This document shows, piece by piece, positions 1 to 11,208 of a stretch of 64,000 nucleotides of DNA. A program made the translations under genes and the position numbers. How positions within the stretch are numbered: position 1 is the stretch's first letter; every line of letters begins with the position of its first letter. The stretch is from Truepera radiovictrix DSM 17093 (GTDB taxonomy: Bacteria > Deinococcota > Deinococci > Deinococcales > Trueperaceae). The notes under the pieces were generated by a model, which did not search any database, was not told the DNA's origin, and worked only from the letters and a program-made list of their open reading frames with translations. The stretch is taken from contig NC_014221.1 of NCBI RefSeq assembly GCF_000092425.1, positions 3,105,001 to 3,169,000 of the forward strand, in the 5' to 3' direction.

Positions 1-1318
<1,318 letters not shown>

Positions 1319-1332
<14 letters not shown>

Positions 1333-2464
1333 GGCGGCGCGCGTCGCCATCGTTCACGACTGGCTCACGGTCTACGCGGGGGCCGAACGGGTTTTAGAGC
1401 AGATGCTGCTGGCGCTCCCGCAGGCCGACCTCTACAGCCTGGTCGACTTTGTGCCCGAGGACGCGCGCGGCTTTCTCGGCGGGCGGCGCGCCCGAACCTC
1501 GTTTCTCCAACGCCTGCCGCGCGCGCGGACGCACTACCGCAGCTATTTGCCGCTCATGCCGCTAGCGGTCGAGCAGTTCGACCTCTCGGGCTACGACCTG
1601 GTGATCTCGAGCTCGCACGCGGTCGCTAAAGGGGTCCTCACGGGCCCCGATCAGCTGCACCTATGCATTTGCTACTCGCCGATCCGCTACGCCTGGGACC
1701 TGCAGCACCAGTACCTGGAGGAGTCGGGCCTGACGCGCGGCGTCAAGGGGGCGGCGGCGCGCCTGCTGCTCCACTACGTCCGGCTCTGGGACGCGCGCAC
1801 GGCAAACGGCGTGGACGACTTTATCGCCATCTCCGGCTTTATCGCGCGGCGCATCCAGAAGGTCTACCGCCGCGACGCGACGGTCATCTACCCGCCGGTC
1901 GACACGGACGGGTTTGCGCTCCGCCCCGACAAGGAGGACTTCTACCTCACCGCCTCGCGCCTGGTCCCCTACAAAAAGATCGACCTCATCGTCGAGGCGT
2001 TTTCGGCGCTCCCCGACCGGCGGCTCGTGGTGATCGGCGACGGCCCCGAGATGGCGAAGGTGCGGGCCAAAGCGGGACCCAACGTGCAGCTTCTAGGCTA
2101 CCAACCCTTTTCGGTTCTGAAAGACCACCTGCAGCGCGCGCGCGCTTTTGTCTTCGCCGCCGAGGAGGACTTTGGTATCGTGCCGCTAGAGGCCCAAGCG
2201 TGCGGCACGCCGGTGATCGCCTACGGCAAGGGGGGGAGCCTCGAGACGGTGCGCGGCCCCGAGGCCGGCGAGGGGGCGACCGGGGTCTTTTTCGAGGCGC
2301 AGACGGTCGCCAGTTTGCAGGGGGCGGTGCGCGCCTTTGAAGCGCAGACCTTTTCGCCGGAGGCGGCGCGCGCGAACGCCGAACGCTTCTCCGTGGCGCG
2401 GTTTCAGGAGGCGTTTGGCAGCTTTGTCGCGGCGCGCTACCGCGCCTTTCACGGCGTCACCTAA
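1319..2464 (+). CDS. GT4-family glycosyltransferase (mannosyl/rhamnosyl-type)
   Basis: A 381-residue GT-B glycosyltransferase. The N-terminus reads [19 protein letters not shown], the acceptor-domain start common in WbaZ-like mannosyltransferases. The C-terminal donor domain has [27 protein letters not shown] and the EX7E signature from Glu283 to Glu291 in [19 protein letters not shown]. It should act at the cytosolic face of the membrane, adding a nucleotide-sugar residue to the lipid-linked repeat unit; GDP-mannose or GDP-rhamnose are natural donors given gmd, rmd and manC nearby. The ATG at 1319 is chosen over an in-frame TTG at 1304 because conserved sequence starts soon after it. Donor specificity is inference. 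Confidence 0.88.
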
Positions 2465-2465
2465 G

Positions 2466-4388
2466 GTGCCTACCCCCCCCACCCCGACGCGACCACCCCC
2501 GACGGGCGAGGTGAGCTGGCTCTGGACCGGTCTGTGGGGCGCCGCGGCGCTGCCGCTCGCGCTCTACGGCGCGCTCTTTAGCGCTTCGCGCGCGGCGGTC
2601 GCGGGGCTCGTGGCGCAGTGCCTGCTGGTGGCCGCGCTCGGCTACCTGCGCCCCCCGACGCGCGCGGTGCGCTGGGGGCTGCTCGCTGCGCTCGCCCTCT
2701 TTCTCGCCGGTGGGCTTCTAGAGGGTGCGCTCGCGCGGGGCGTCTGGCTCTCGTCGGACAAGTCGGGGCTCGCCGAGAGCGTGTCGCAGCGCCTTTACGA
2801 ACGCGTGTCGGGGGTGGGGCGGCGCAGCTGGCACACCGGCGCACACGAGGCGGCGACGCTCAGCTTCGAGGCTCGCCTCGCCGCCGGCCAAGCGGGGTGG
2901 GACTGGGCGCGCTCGCACCCCGGTTTTGAGCTCGAGCCCCTGCGCGACGCGGAGGGGGGCTTTACCCGCATCAGCGCGCCTGCGGGGGTGCGGGGCTACC
3001 TCATGCGCACCTTCGACCTCGGCCAGCCCCTCGGCGGCGAGCTCTTTCGCGTGGTGCTCGAGCTGCGCGACCCGAACGGCCCCCCGCGGCGCGCCCCCCG
3101 CCCCGCGATCGAACGCGGCGAGCCCGTCGGCGCGCGGCGCTGCCGCGGGGTGGCGCTCGCAGCGTGGGCGCCCGGGGGGGGCGGGCGCTGTTTGCCCGTC
3201 ACCCTAGACCGCGAGTGGGCGCGTTACAGCCTCTCGTGGCGGGTGCCCGAGGGGGTCGCGTCGTCCGTGGTGCGGCTTTTTCTCTCCGACTTCGGCGGCA
3301 GCACCCTGGACGTGCGGCGGGTGCAGCTCTACTGGCACCGCCGCCCCGTCGGCCCCCTGATCCCCCAGGGGGCCGCGCTGCAGATCGCGTGGCCGGAGCG
3401 CCCCGAAGCGCACTCGGGGTACGCCTTCGTCCCCACCGAGGTGTGGGAGCGCCACGAACTGCCCCTGACGCGCGGCCCGGCGGGAGAGGGGGTGCTGACA
3501 GCCACCTTGCGCACCGGCAGCGGGCTCGTCGTCGAGACGCGCAACGTCGCACTCACCGCCCCCGACGGCACGCCCTTGCCGGCGGCGGCGAGCAGCCCGC
3601 GGCGGACGCTCGTCTTCGGCGACCCCAACCTCGCGGGGCACACCGCCGCCGCCCTCGGCCTCGCGCTGCTCAGCCTCGCGTCCCCCCCCCTGGCGCTCGC
3701 CGGCGCCCTTGCGAGCCTCCTCAGCGTCGCGCTTACGGGCAGCCGCGCCGCGTGGCTCGGCGTCCTCGTCGGGGTGCCGTGGCTTCTTTTGCTGGCGCTC
3801 GCCCGCGCGCGGCGCACCGGCGCCACCTGGACGCTCCTGGCGCCTTTGTGCGGCGCCGGAGCGCTGCTTCTGGTGACGGCTTGGGGCCCGCTCCAAGGGG
3901 GGGCGCGGCGGATCTTCAGCCTTCACGAGGTGACCGCGCGCAGCGACATCTGGGCGGCGGCTTGGGAGGCGCTGCGCAGCCACCCGCTCCGCGGCCTCGG
4001 GGCGGGCGGCTTCGCCGAGTTCTGGGCGCAGACGCGCGCCGGCGGCGAGGCGGTGCAGCACGCGCACAACGCCTGGCTCGAGCTCTCCGCCGCTTACGGG
4101 CTGTTCGGCGTGGCGGCGGCGCTCATCCTCCTGCTGGGGCTACCCTACGCGGCGTGGCGGCTGCAGGGGGGGCGCGGCGCGGCGCTCGTCGCGGGCGTTT
4201 TCGCGATGAACCTGCTTGACACCACCCTCTTCTACGCGGGGGTGCTGCTCCCCCTCGCGCTCGCCCTCACCGCCCACCCACCCCCTCGAGGGCTCGGCCA
4301 CCGCAGCTTGCAGCGCCCCTCAGTAAATCGGGGCATAATCGGACCGGGGGGGCGCCCCGCGCGTCACCGCCCGACCGACACGCCATGA
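2466..4388 (+). CDS. Wzy/WaaL-like O-antigen polymerase or ligase with large extracytoplasmic insert
   Basis: About 640 residues. GTG 2466 directly follows the stop of the glycosyltransferase; GTG 2511 is an alternative. The N-terminus has about three hydrophobic helices. A soluble block of nearly 290 residues follows, with beta-rich jelly-roll character (for example EWARYSLSWRVPEGV). Then come several helices carrying Wzy_C hallmarks: LTGSRAAWLG, RSDIWAAAWEALRSHPLRGLG and HAHNAWLELSAAYGLFG. Family members polymerise repeat units or ligate glycans on the outer face of the membrane. A typical Wzy has 10-12 helices and no such insert, so the long loop is unusual. The ATGA overlap at 4385-4388 couples it to the next gene, which has a similar insert. 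Polymerase versus ligase cannot be decided from sequence alone. Confidence 0.75.
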   Translation: MPTPPTPTRPPPTGEVSWLWTGLWGAAALPLALYGALFSASRAAVAGLVAQCLLVAALGYLRPPTRAVRWGLLAALALFLAGGLLEGALARGVWLSSDKSGLAESVSQRLYERVSGVGRRSWHTGAHEAATLSFEARLAAGQAGWDWARSHPGFELEPLRDAEGGFTRISAPAGVRGYLMRTFDLGQPLGGELFRVVLELRDPNGPPRRAPRPAIERGEPVGARRCRGVALAAWAPGGGGRCLPVTLDREWARYSLSWRVPEGVASSVVRLFLSDFGGSTLDVRRVQLYWHRRPVGPLIPQGAALQIAWPERPEAHSGYAFVPTEVWERHELPLTRGPAGEGVLTATLRTGSGLVVETRNVALTAPDGTPLPAAASSPRRTLVFGDPNLAGHTAAALGLALLSLASPPLALAGALASLLSVALTGSRAAWLGVLVGVPWLLLLALARARRTGATWTLLAPLCGAGALLLVTAWGPLQGGARRIFSLHEVTARSDIWAAAWEALRSHPLRGLGAGGFAEFWAQTRAGGEAVQHAHNAWLELSAAYGLFGVAAALILLLGLPYAAWRLQGGRGAALVAGVFAMNLLDTTLFYAGVLLPLALALTAHPPPRGLGHRSLQRPSVNRGIIGPGGRPARHRPTDTP

Positions 4389-7300
4389 CCCCGACACCGC
4401 CCCTTTCGACCCCACCCGTGACGCCGACCCGAGACCGCGCCCACGTACCGCTTTTAGCGGTTCTTGGCCGCGGGCTCACCTTCGCGCTCGGCCTCGGCTT
4501 TGCGCTGCTACCCGCCTACGGCCCCTTCGCCGGTCTTTTGCTCCTTCTGCGCGGCCGCCGCGCGCGCTGGTCGCTGCAACGCAGCGACCTCTTATGGTGG
4601 GGCTCGGCGCTGCTGCTCGCCCTGCCGCTGGGGCTGCACGGCGGCCCCTCGGGGTTTCTCTTCGGCGCGGCGCAGGTGCTCGCGCCGTGGCTTATCTTCC
4701 GCGCCTTTTTCCGCCTCCACGGCGCGCGCTTGCGGCTCGAGACGTCCTGGGTGGGCGTCGGCCTGCTCACGGGGCTCGCCACCCTCGTCGCCCTCGGCTG
4801 GCTGCAGGAGGGTTCGGGGGCGCTCGCCGAGCGCGCCGCCGCCCTGATCGGCCCGACGCGCGGCAGCCTCTACGGCCACACCGTCCTCGCTCTGGGGGCC
4901 CTCGTCGCCGTGCTGCTGCGCCGCGGGCGCTACCAGGTCCTGAGCCTCACGCTCTCCGCCTTGGGCGTGCTCATCTCGGGGAGCCGCGAAGCGGCGGTCG
5001 CGTGGCTCGTGGTCGCCGTGGCGCTCATCTTCGTCGGCAAAACCCGCACCCCGCGCAAACGCGCCGCGTTCGGCGCCGCGGTGGGCGTTATCCTCGTCGG
5101 CGCCTCCTTGCTGGGGCCGCTCTTCGGGTGGGGGAGCGCGGGCTTTTTGCTCGACGTCGCGCCACCCCCGGCTGAGGCGAGCCGCAACCTGCTGCAGGGC
5201 ACCGAGGTCGCCAACGGCGACTGGTGGCAAGCGGTCGGGGTGCACGTCGAAGCGCACCCCGTCACGATCGGCGACGCCGCGCTCACCGGCTACCTGCTCA
5301 CCAAGACCGACCCCGCCCCCACCTCGCGGCTGCAGCAGCCGGTGACGCTCGAGGCGGGCGCCACCTACACGCTTAGCGCCTGGCTCCGCCCGGATGCCGG
5401 AGGCCGCCCGGCCCGCGGGGCGCAGCCGGGGTTGCAGGGTTGGGGGCAGCCCCTGGGTGAGGACGAAGCGTTTACGCTCGAGGGCACCCTCGAGGGGGGG
5501 CGCTGGGAGGCCCGCGTCAGCGGCGCCGGCCAGCTGCTCGACGCGGGCGTCTTGGAGACCCGCGGGGCGTGGCGCCGCGTGTACCTCAGCTTCGCCTACG
5601 TCGGTAGCGCGCCGCGCCTCGACGCCTGGGTGGGGTTTGCGCCGGACGCGCGGACGCGCGCGGGTACGCGCGCGATGTTCGCGGGGTTGCAGCTCGAGCG
5701 CAACCTGGCCTCCCCCTACACCCCCGGCGCTCTCACCCAGGGCCTCAGCTTGCAGCGCACCCGCGTCGCCTACTGGCAGACCGCGTGGCGGGGCTTTTTG
5801 GAGTCGCCCCTGTGGGGTCAAGGGGAGCTCTTCCCGCGCTTTTTCCGCGCCACCTGGCCCGACTTCCGGCAGGTGAGCGCCCTGCCCTCGCACGCCCACT
5901 CCCTGCCGCTGCAGCTCCTTTACGAACGCGGGCTTATCGGCTTCGCCGGGCTGCTGCTCTTCGTCGCGGCGCTTACCTCCCACGCCCTGCGCAAGGGCGA
6001 CGCGGCCTTTTTGGTCGTCGTCGCCGCGCTCTTGGTCGCCAACGTGTTCGACACCACCCTCTTTTCCGGCGGGGTGCTCTACCCGCTCGCGGCGGTCGCG
6101 GGGTGGCGCGCGGCCGCCTACCGCTTCGCCCGCACGGGCGAACGCGACTCCGCGACGCGGCAGTTCGGCGTGCGTCTGTCGCTGATGATCGTCGACTTTG
6201 CCGCCGCGACGCTCGCCTTTAGCCTGGCGCTCTGGACGCGGCAGCTCGGTACGCTCTTGGGGATGCCGGCGATCAACCCTTTGGCCGCCTCCCTCGAGGT
6301 CGCCCGCTACGCGCTGCTCTTATGGCCCGTGATGGCCTGGCGCGAGGGGCTCTACCCCGGCTACGGCCTCACCGCGCCGCAGGAGCTGCGCAAGCAGGTC
6401 GTCAGCGCCGCCTACGCGGGGCTTATCCTGGCCGCCGGTACGGTGCTCTTTCGCGTGCAGCTGCCTATCCCCCGCAGCATCTTGCTCCTCACGATCCTCT
6501 ACAGCATGGTGCTCAACCCGGCCGCCAGGGCGCTCACCAAACGCCTGTTGCAGCGCGCTGGGCTCTGGGGGCGCCCCGTCGTCATCCTGGGTGCGGGGCG
6601 AGCGGGGGAGCGCATCGCGCGGGCGCTCGGCCAAAGCCCCCTCGACGGGCTCCACCCCATCGCCTTTTTCGACGACGACCCCGCCAAGCAGGGCCGGGTG
6701 ATCGCCGGGTTGCGGGTGCGCGGCCGCCTCGCCGACGCCGACCGCTACGCCCTAAAGCGCGGCGTGCAGCACGCCATCGTCGCCATCCCGACCGCGACGC
6801 CGGAGCTGCTCGCAGGCCTGATCAACATCCGCGGACGCGTCTTTAAGCGGGTGCAGTTTATCCCCGACTTGGTCAACCTGCCCTCCGAAGGGGTCTACGC
6901 GAGCGACCTCGACGGGCTTTTGGCGCTCGAGGTGCGCCTGGGGCTCTACTCCCGCGCCAACCAGCTCTTTAAACGCGCCGTCGACCTCGTCGGGAGCGTG
7001 CTGGGGGGGATCCTTATCGCCCCCGTGCTGCTCGCGCTGGCGGTGTGGATCAAACTCGACTCCCCCGGCGGCGTCTTCTACTGGAGCACCCGCATCGGGC
7101 AGAAGGGCGCGCCCTTTAAGTGCCTCAAGTTTCGCAGCATGTTCGAAGACGCCGACGCGCGGCTCCAGGAGATGCTCGCGCGCGACGAAGCGGTGCGCGC
7201 CGAGTACGAGCGCTTTCACAAGCTGGAGCGCGACCCGCGCATCACCCGCGCGGGCGCCTTTATCCGCCGCTTTAGCCTCGACGAGCTGCCGCAGCTTTTC

Positions 7301-7567
7301 AACGTCTTTAGGGGGGAGATGAGCCTGGTGGGCCCGCGCCCCTACTTGGTGCAGGAGCTCCCCGACATGCGCGGTTTTCAGGAGACCATCTTGGAGGCCA
7401 AACCGGGGATGACCGGCTACTGGCAGGTCTCGGGGCGGAGCGACGTGACCTTCGAGGAGCGCCTGGTGATGGAGGCGCAGTACGTCCGCAACTGGTCGCC
7501 CTGGTGGGACCTGATCATCTTGGTGCAGACCGTAACGGTGGTGCTGCAGCGGCGCGGGGCGCGTTAG
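4385..7567 (+). CDS. Fusion: Wzy-like polymerase/ligase + WbaP-type phosphoglycosyltransferase
   Basis: One uninterrupted frame of 1060 residues with two complete modules. Residues about 20-565 form a Wzy/O-antigen-ligase-like membrane protein: [11 protein letters not shown], a jelly-roll insert of about 180 residues that ends in [14 protein letters not shown] like many carbohydrate-binding modules, [23 protein letters not shown], then [19 protein letters not shown]. From about residue 580 it becomes a polyprenyl glycosylphosphotransferase: four helices, a Rossmann-like CoA-binding domain ([18 protein letters not shown]), a re-entrant helix, and the catalytic domain with KCLKFRSM, the catalytic pair Asp966/Glu967 in [22 protein letters not shown] and [15 protein letters not shown]. 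The second module transfers a sugar-1-phosphate to undecaprenyl phosphate, the first step of assembly, whereas the first acts at the last step. Having both in one chain is unusual. Confidence 0.88.
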   Translation: MTPTPPLSTPPVTPTRDRAHVPLLAVLGRGLTFALGLGFALLPAYGPFAGLLLLLRGRRARWSLQRSDLLWWGSALLLALPLGLHGGPSGFLFGAAQVLAPWLIFRAFFRLHGARLRLETSWVGVGLLTGLATLVALGWLQEGSGALAERAAALIGPTRGSLYGHTVLALGALVAVLLRRGRYQVLSLTLSALGVLISGSREAAVAWLVVAVALIFVGKTRTPRKRAAFGAAVGVILVGASLLGPLFGWGSAGFLLDVAPPPAEASRNLLQGTEVANGDWWQAVGVHVEAHPVTIGDAALTGYLLTKTDPAPTSRLQQPVTLEAGATYTLSAWLRPDAGGRPARGAQPGLQGWGQPLGEDEAFTLEGTLEGGRWEARVSGAGQLLDAGVLETRGAWRRVYLSFAYVGSAPRLDAWVGFAPDARTRAGTRAMFAGLQLERNLASPYTPGALTQGLSLQRTRVAYWQTAWRGFLESPLWGQGELFPRFFRATWPDFRQVSALPSHAHSLPLQLLYERGLIGFAGLLLFVAALTSHALRKGDAAFLVVVAALLVANVFDTTLFSGGVLYPLAAVAGWRAAAYRFARTGERDSATRQFGVRLSLMIVDFAAATLAFSLALWTRQLGTLLGMPAINPLAASLEVARYALLLWPVMAWREGLYPGYGLTAPQELRKQVVSAAYAGLILAAGTVLFRVQLPIPRSILLLTILYSMVLNPAARALTKRLLQRAGLWGRPVVILGAGRAGERIARALGQSPLDGLHPIAFFDDDPAKQGRVIAGLRVRGRLADADRYALKRGVQHAIVAIPTATPELLAGLINIRGRVFKRVQFIPDLVNLPSEGVYASDLDGLLALEVRLGLYSRANQLFKRAVDLVGSVLGGILIAPVLLALAVWIKLDSPGGVFYWSTRIGQKGAPFKCLKFRSMFEDADARLQEMLARDEAVRAEYERFHKLERDPRITRAGAFIRRFSLDELPQLFNVFRGEMSLVGPRPYLVQELPDMRGFQETILEAKPGMTGYWQVSGRSDVTFEERLVMEAQYVRNWSPWWDLIILVQTVTVVLQRRGAR

Positions 7568-7606
7568 CCGGCGCAAGACGTGCGGCAGCGCGCCGCGCGG
7601 GCGGTG

Positions 7607-7612
7607 TAAGGT
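7607..7612 (+). promoter_or_regulatory. Leaderless -10 box of rfbA
   Basis: TAAGGT lies 7 bases before ATG 7620, with no SD sequence between. The spacing implies that the transcript starts at or next to the start codon, so rfbA begins a new transcription unit after the fusion gene. Confidence 0.5.
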
Positions 7613-7619
7613 AGCTCTG

Positions 7620-8531
<912 letters not shown>

Positions 8532-8594
8532 CGGGCGCCTAGCCGCGCCGGGTATCATCGTAAACGCTGCACGCGCAGCCGAGGAGCTCACCCC

Positions 8595-8747
8595 ATGACG
8601 ACGCCCCCGCACCCCCTCAAGCTCGCTTCACGTCCCCATGCACCACCTCCCGGTACGGGTGACGTTGTCACCGACGCCATCACCGACACCATCACCGGGG
8701 TCACCGACGGGGTCACCGTCGCCGTGACGCCCTCGCCGGAGCGATGA
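8595..8747 (+). CDS. Possible small protein with Thr/Val/Asp repeats
   Basis: A 50-codon frame between rfbA and the rfbD-like gene. It has a plausible SD (GAGGAG, 8 bases before ATG 8595) and its TGA overlaps the ATG of the next gene as ATGA, the same coupling used elsewhere in this cluster. The second half is a run of short repeats of the type V-T-D and I-T-D, encoded by near-repeats of GTCACCGAC. I recognise no family. It may be a real small protein, a coupling leader for the rfbD-like gene, or the result of repeat expansion in a spacer. A TATCAT motif at about 8552 could be a -10 box. Confidence 0.35.
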   Translation: MTTPPHPLKLASRPHAPPPGTGDVVTDAITDTITGVTDGVTVAVTPSPER

Positions 8748-9490
8748 CCCGCGGCGCGCGCATCTTGCTGACCGGGGGCAGCGGGCGGCTCGGCCGCGAG
8801 CTGCAGGGGCTACTCGATCTCGTCGCGCCGCCGCGCAGCGAGCTCGACCTCACCCGACCCGACACGATCGCCGGGGCGCTGCGGCGCTACCGTCCCGAAG
8901 TCGTCGTCCACGCCGCCGCCTACACCGACGTGCGGGGCGCCGAGAGCGACCGACGGCGCTGCTGGGAGACGAACGTGGGCGGCACCCGCAACCTCGTCCG
9001 CGCGCTTCTCGCCGCCGGTCACCCCCGCTTGGTGCACATCTCGACCGACTACGTCTTTTATGGCGACCGCGGCCACTACCACGAGGACGACCCCCCCGGC
9101 CCCGTGCGCAACCACTACGCGCTCTCCAAACTCGTCGCCGAAGAGGTCGCCCGCCTCGCCCCGCACCACCTCGTTATTCGCACCTCGTTTCGCCCGCGCG
9201 AGTGGCCCTACGAGACGGCCTTCGAGGACGTCTACACGAGCCAAGACTACGTCGATGTGATCGCCCCCGAGCTCGCACTCGTGCTTAAATATCTGCACGA
9301 CGTGCCCTACGACACCCTCCACATCGCCACGGAGCGCAAGAGTGTGTTCGAGCTCGCCCGGCGGCGGCGCCCCGACGTCCGCCCCGGCCGCAAAGCCGAA
9401 GCGGGGGTCGAGCTCCCCGACGACATCAGCTTGGACACGAGCCGTTGGCGCGAACTGCGGCTCATGCTCGCGGCAAAGGACGCCCTATGA
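8744..9490 (+). CDS. rfbD: dTDP-4-dehydrorhamnose reductase-like protein
   Basis: A 248-residue short-chain dehydrogenase of the RmlD/SDR type. Seen: ILLTGGSGRLGREL (cofactor loop), VVVHAAAYTDV, STDYVFYG and the catalytic motif NHYALSKLVAEE. RmlD reduces dTDP-4-keto-rhamnose to dTDP-L-rhamnose. At 248 residues it is shorter than the usual 280-300, and the C-terminal substrate-binding part is divergent, so it might act on a related keto sugar. It is the only reductase candidate in the rfb set. It overlaps the rfbC-like gene by ATGA at 9487-9490. Confidence 0.8.
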   Translation: MTRGARILLTGGSGRLGRELQGLLDLVAPPRSELDLTRPDTIAGALRRYRPEVVVHAAAYTDVRGAESDRRRCWETNVGGTRNLVRALLAAGHPRLVHISTDYVFYGDRGHYHEDDPPGPVRNHYALSKLVAEEVARLAPHHLVIRTSFRPREWPYETAFEDVYTSQDYVDVIAPELALVLKYLHDVPYDTLHIATERKSVFELARRRRPDVRPGRKAEAGVELPDDISLDTSRWRELRLMLAAKDAL

Positions 9491-10080
9491 CCCACACCCC
9501 CAAAGACCCCCGCCCACCCGCGCCGGAAGCCGCGGCTTCCGGCGCGACCCAGCTCTCGGCGCGCGCCCAGGCGGCGCTCACCTTCCAGGTCTACGCCCCC
9601 CCCACCGAGATCGCGGGGGTGTGGCTCAAACCGCTTAAAAAGCACCGCGGCGACAACGGCGCCTTTATGGAGTACCTGCGCCTCGATGAAGGCGCCGCCG
9701 AAGGCCTCCCCGCGCCCTTTACCGTGCGGCAGCTGAGCGTTTCACACGCCCAACCGGGGCGCATCAACGCCTTTCATATCCACCCCCGCGAACCGCAAAA
9801 CGAGCTCTGGACGGTGATCCAAGGCCAGCTCAAGGTCTGGCTCGTCGACCTGCGCGCAACGTCGCCGACCGAGGGCAACAAGCGCGCCTTTATCCTCTCC
9901 GGCGAGGAGCCCGCGCAGCTCTTCGTCCCGGCGGGGGTCGCGCACGGCTACCAGGCGGGGCCGGAGGGGGCGCTGCTGCTCTACACCATGGACCAGCAGT
10001 TTAACGCCGAGCACCCCAACGAGGGTCGGCTCCCGTGGGACTTTTTCGGCGCCGAGCTGTGGGCGGAGGATCGCGGCTGA
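9487..10080 (+). CDS. rfbC: dTDP-4-dehydrorhamnose 3,5-epimerase family protein (cupin)
   Basis: A 197-residue cupin. The first 35 residues are Pro/Ala-rich and probably disordered. The core contains INAFHIHPREPQNELWTVIQGQLKVWLVDLR, then LFVPAGVAHGYQAG and LLLYTMDQQFNAEHPNEGRLPW, which match the RmlC family in order and spacing. The usual RGLHYQ catalytic block is replaced by NAFHIHP: the His is kept but the surroundings differ, so activity as a double epimerase is likely but not certain. It sits between the reductase and the dehydratase, overlapping each by 1-4 bases. Confidence 0.8.
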   Translation: MTHTPKDPRPPAPEAAASGATQLSARAQAALTFQVYAPPTEIAGVWLKPLKKHRGDNGAFMEYLRLDEGAAEGLPAPFTVRQLSVSHAQPGRINAFHIHPREPQNELWTVIQGQLKVWLVDLRATSPTEGNKRAFILSGEEPAQLFVPAGVAHGYQAGPEGALLLYTMDQQFNAEHPNEGRLPWDFFGAELWAEDRG

Positions 10081-11120
10081 TGGCCCCGGAGGGGCGCTAC
10101 CAACGGGTGCTCGTCACGGGTGGGCTCGGTTTTATCGGCTCGAGCTACGTCCGCTTGCTGCTCACCGAAACGGCGCTCGAGGTCGTCAACTTAGACCTCA
10201 TGACCTACGCCGCGCACCCCGAGACGCTGCAGGAGCTGACGAGCGACCCGCGCTACGCCGCGCGCTACACCTTCGTCAAGGGCGACATCGCCGACCCCGC
10301 GGTGGTGCGGCGCGCGCTGGAGGGGTGCGACGCGGTGGTCAACTTCGCCGCCGAAACCCACGTCGACCGCTCCATTCACGACGCCGCCCCCTTTGTGCAC
10401 ACCAACGTCGAAGGGGTCCGGGTGCTTTTGGACGCGGTGCGCGAGGCCGCCAGGGAGCGCCCCGTGAGGTTCGTCCACGTCTCCACCGACGAGGTCTACG
10501 GCGAGGTCTTAGAGGGGCTCTCCCGCGAGGACGACCCCTTTCGGCCGCGCAGCCCCTACAGCGCCTCCAAAGCGGGGGGCGACCTGCTAGTCGGGGCGTA
10601 CGGCGTCACCTACGGCCTCGACACCGTCGTCACGCGGGGCTCGAACAACTACGGTACGCACCAGTTCCCCGAGAAGATCATCCCGCTCTTTATCACCAAC
10701 GCGCTCGACGACCAGCCGCTGCCGGTCTACGGGACGGGCAAGGCCATTCGCGACTACATCTTCGTCACCGACCACGTGCGCGGGATTCACGCCGCGCTCC
10801 TGCGGGGGCGGCGCGGCGAGGCGTACAACCTCGGCGGGCAGAACCAAACCGACGGTTTAAGCGTCGCGCGCACCATCCTCGACGCGCTCGGCAAACCGCA
10901 CACGCTCATTCAGCACGTCCAAGACCGCCCCGGCCACGACCTGCGCTACGCGCTCGACATCACCAAAGCGACGCGCGAGCTCGGGTGGCGTCCCACGGTA
11001 ACCTTCGCCGAAGGGATCGCGCAGACGGTGCGGTGGTACCAAGAGCACCCCGACTGGTGGCGCCCGCTCAAGGCGGCGCAAGCCGCGTTCTTCACGCAGC
11101 AGTATGCCCAACGATCCTGA
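10080..11120 (+). CDS. rfbB: dTDP-glucose 4,6-dehydratase
   Basis: A 346-residue extended SDR, normal length for RmlB. Seen: VLVTGGLGFIGSSYVR, NFAAETHVDRSI, the STDEVYGE block with the catalytic Thr-Asp-Glu, YSASKAGGDLLV (Tyr/Lys pair), NNYGTHQFPEKIIPLF and VYGTGKAIRDYIFVTDH. It converts dTDP-glucose to dTDP-4-keto-6-deoxyglucose. ATG 10080 overlaps the rfbC stop (TGATG), so I prefer it to the upstream ATG at 10035, which would add 15 non-homologous residues. Confidence 0.95.
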   Translation: MAPEGRYQRVLVTGGLGFIGSSYVRLLLTETALEVVNLDLMTYAAHPETLQELTSDPRYAARYTFVKGDIADPAVVRRALEGCDAVVNFAAETHVDRSIHDAAPFVHTNVEGVRVLLDAVREAARERPVRFVHVSTDEVYGEVLEGLSREDDPFRPRSPYSASKAGGDLLVGAYGVTYGLDTVVTRGSNNYGTHQFPEKIIPLFITNALDDQPLPVYGTGKAIRDYIFVTDHVRGIHAALLRGRRGEAYNLGGQNQTDGLSVARTILDALGKPHTLIQHVQDRPGHDLRYALDITKATRELGWRPTVTFAEGIAQTVRWYQEHPDWWRPLKAAQAAFFTQQYAQRS

Positions 11121-11195
11121 CGGGATGCCGGGGGCGCCCGCGGCCCTGCCGCGGCGCCCGGAAGCCGCGCCTTACCAGAAAACCGCGACAGCGGT

Positions 11196-11201
11196 TACAC
11201 T
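11196..11201 (+). promoter_or_regulatory. Leaderless -10 box of uppS
   Basis: TACACT is 7 bases before GTG 11209. It lies inside the longer open frame beginning at 11104 and argues that GTG 11209 is the true start. Confidence 0.55.
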
Positions 11202-11208
11202 AGAGGGC

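Noticed and set aside
2337-2465. Longer N-terminus for the first Wzy-like protein
   Set aside because: These codons lie within the glycosyltransferase in another frame and give a basic, non-homologous leader. GTG 2466 follows the upstream stop directly.
4592-5983. 463-codon minus-strand frame inside the fusion gene
   Set aside because: Highly charged low-complexity translation without motifs; shadow of the plus-strand gene.
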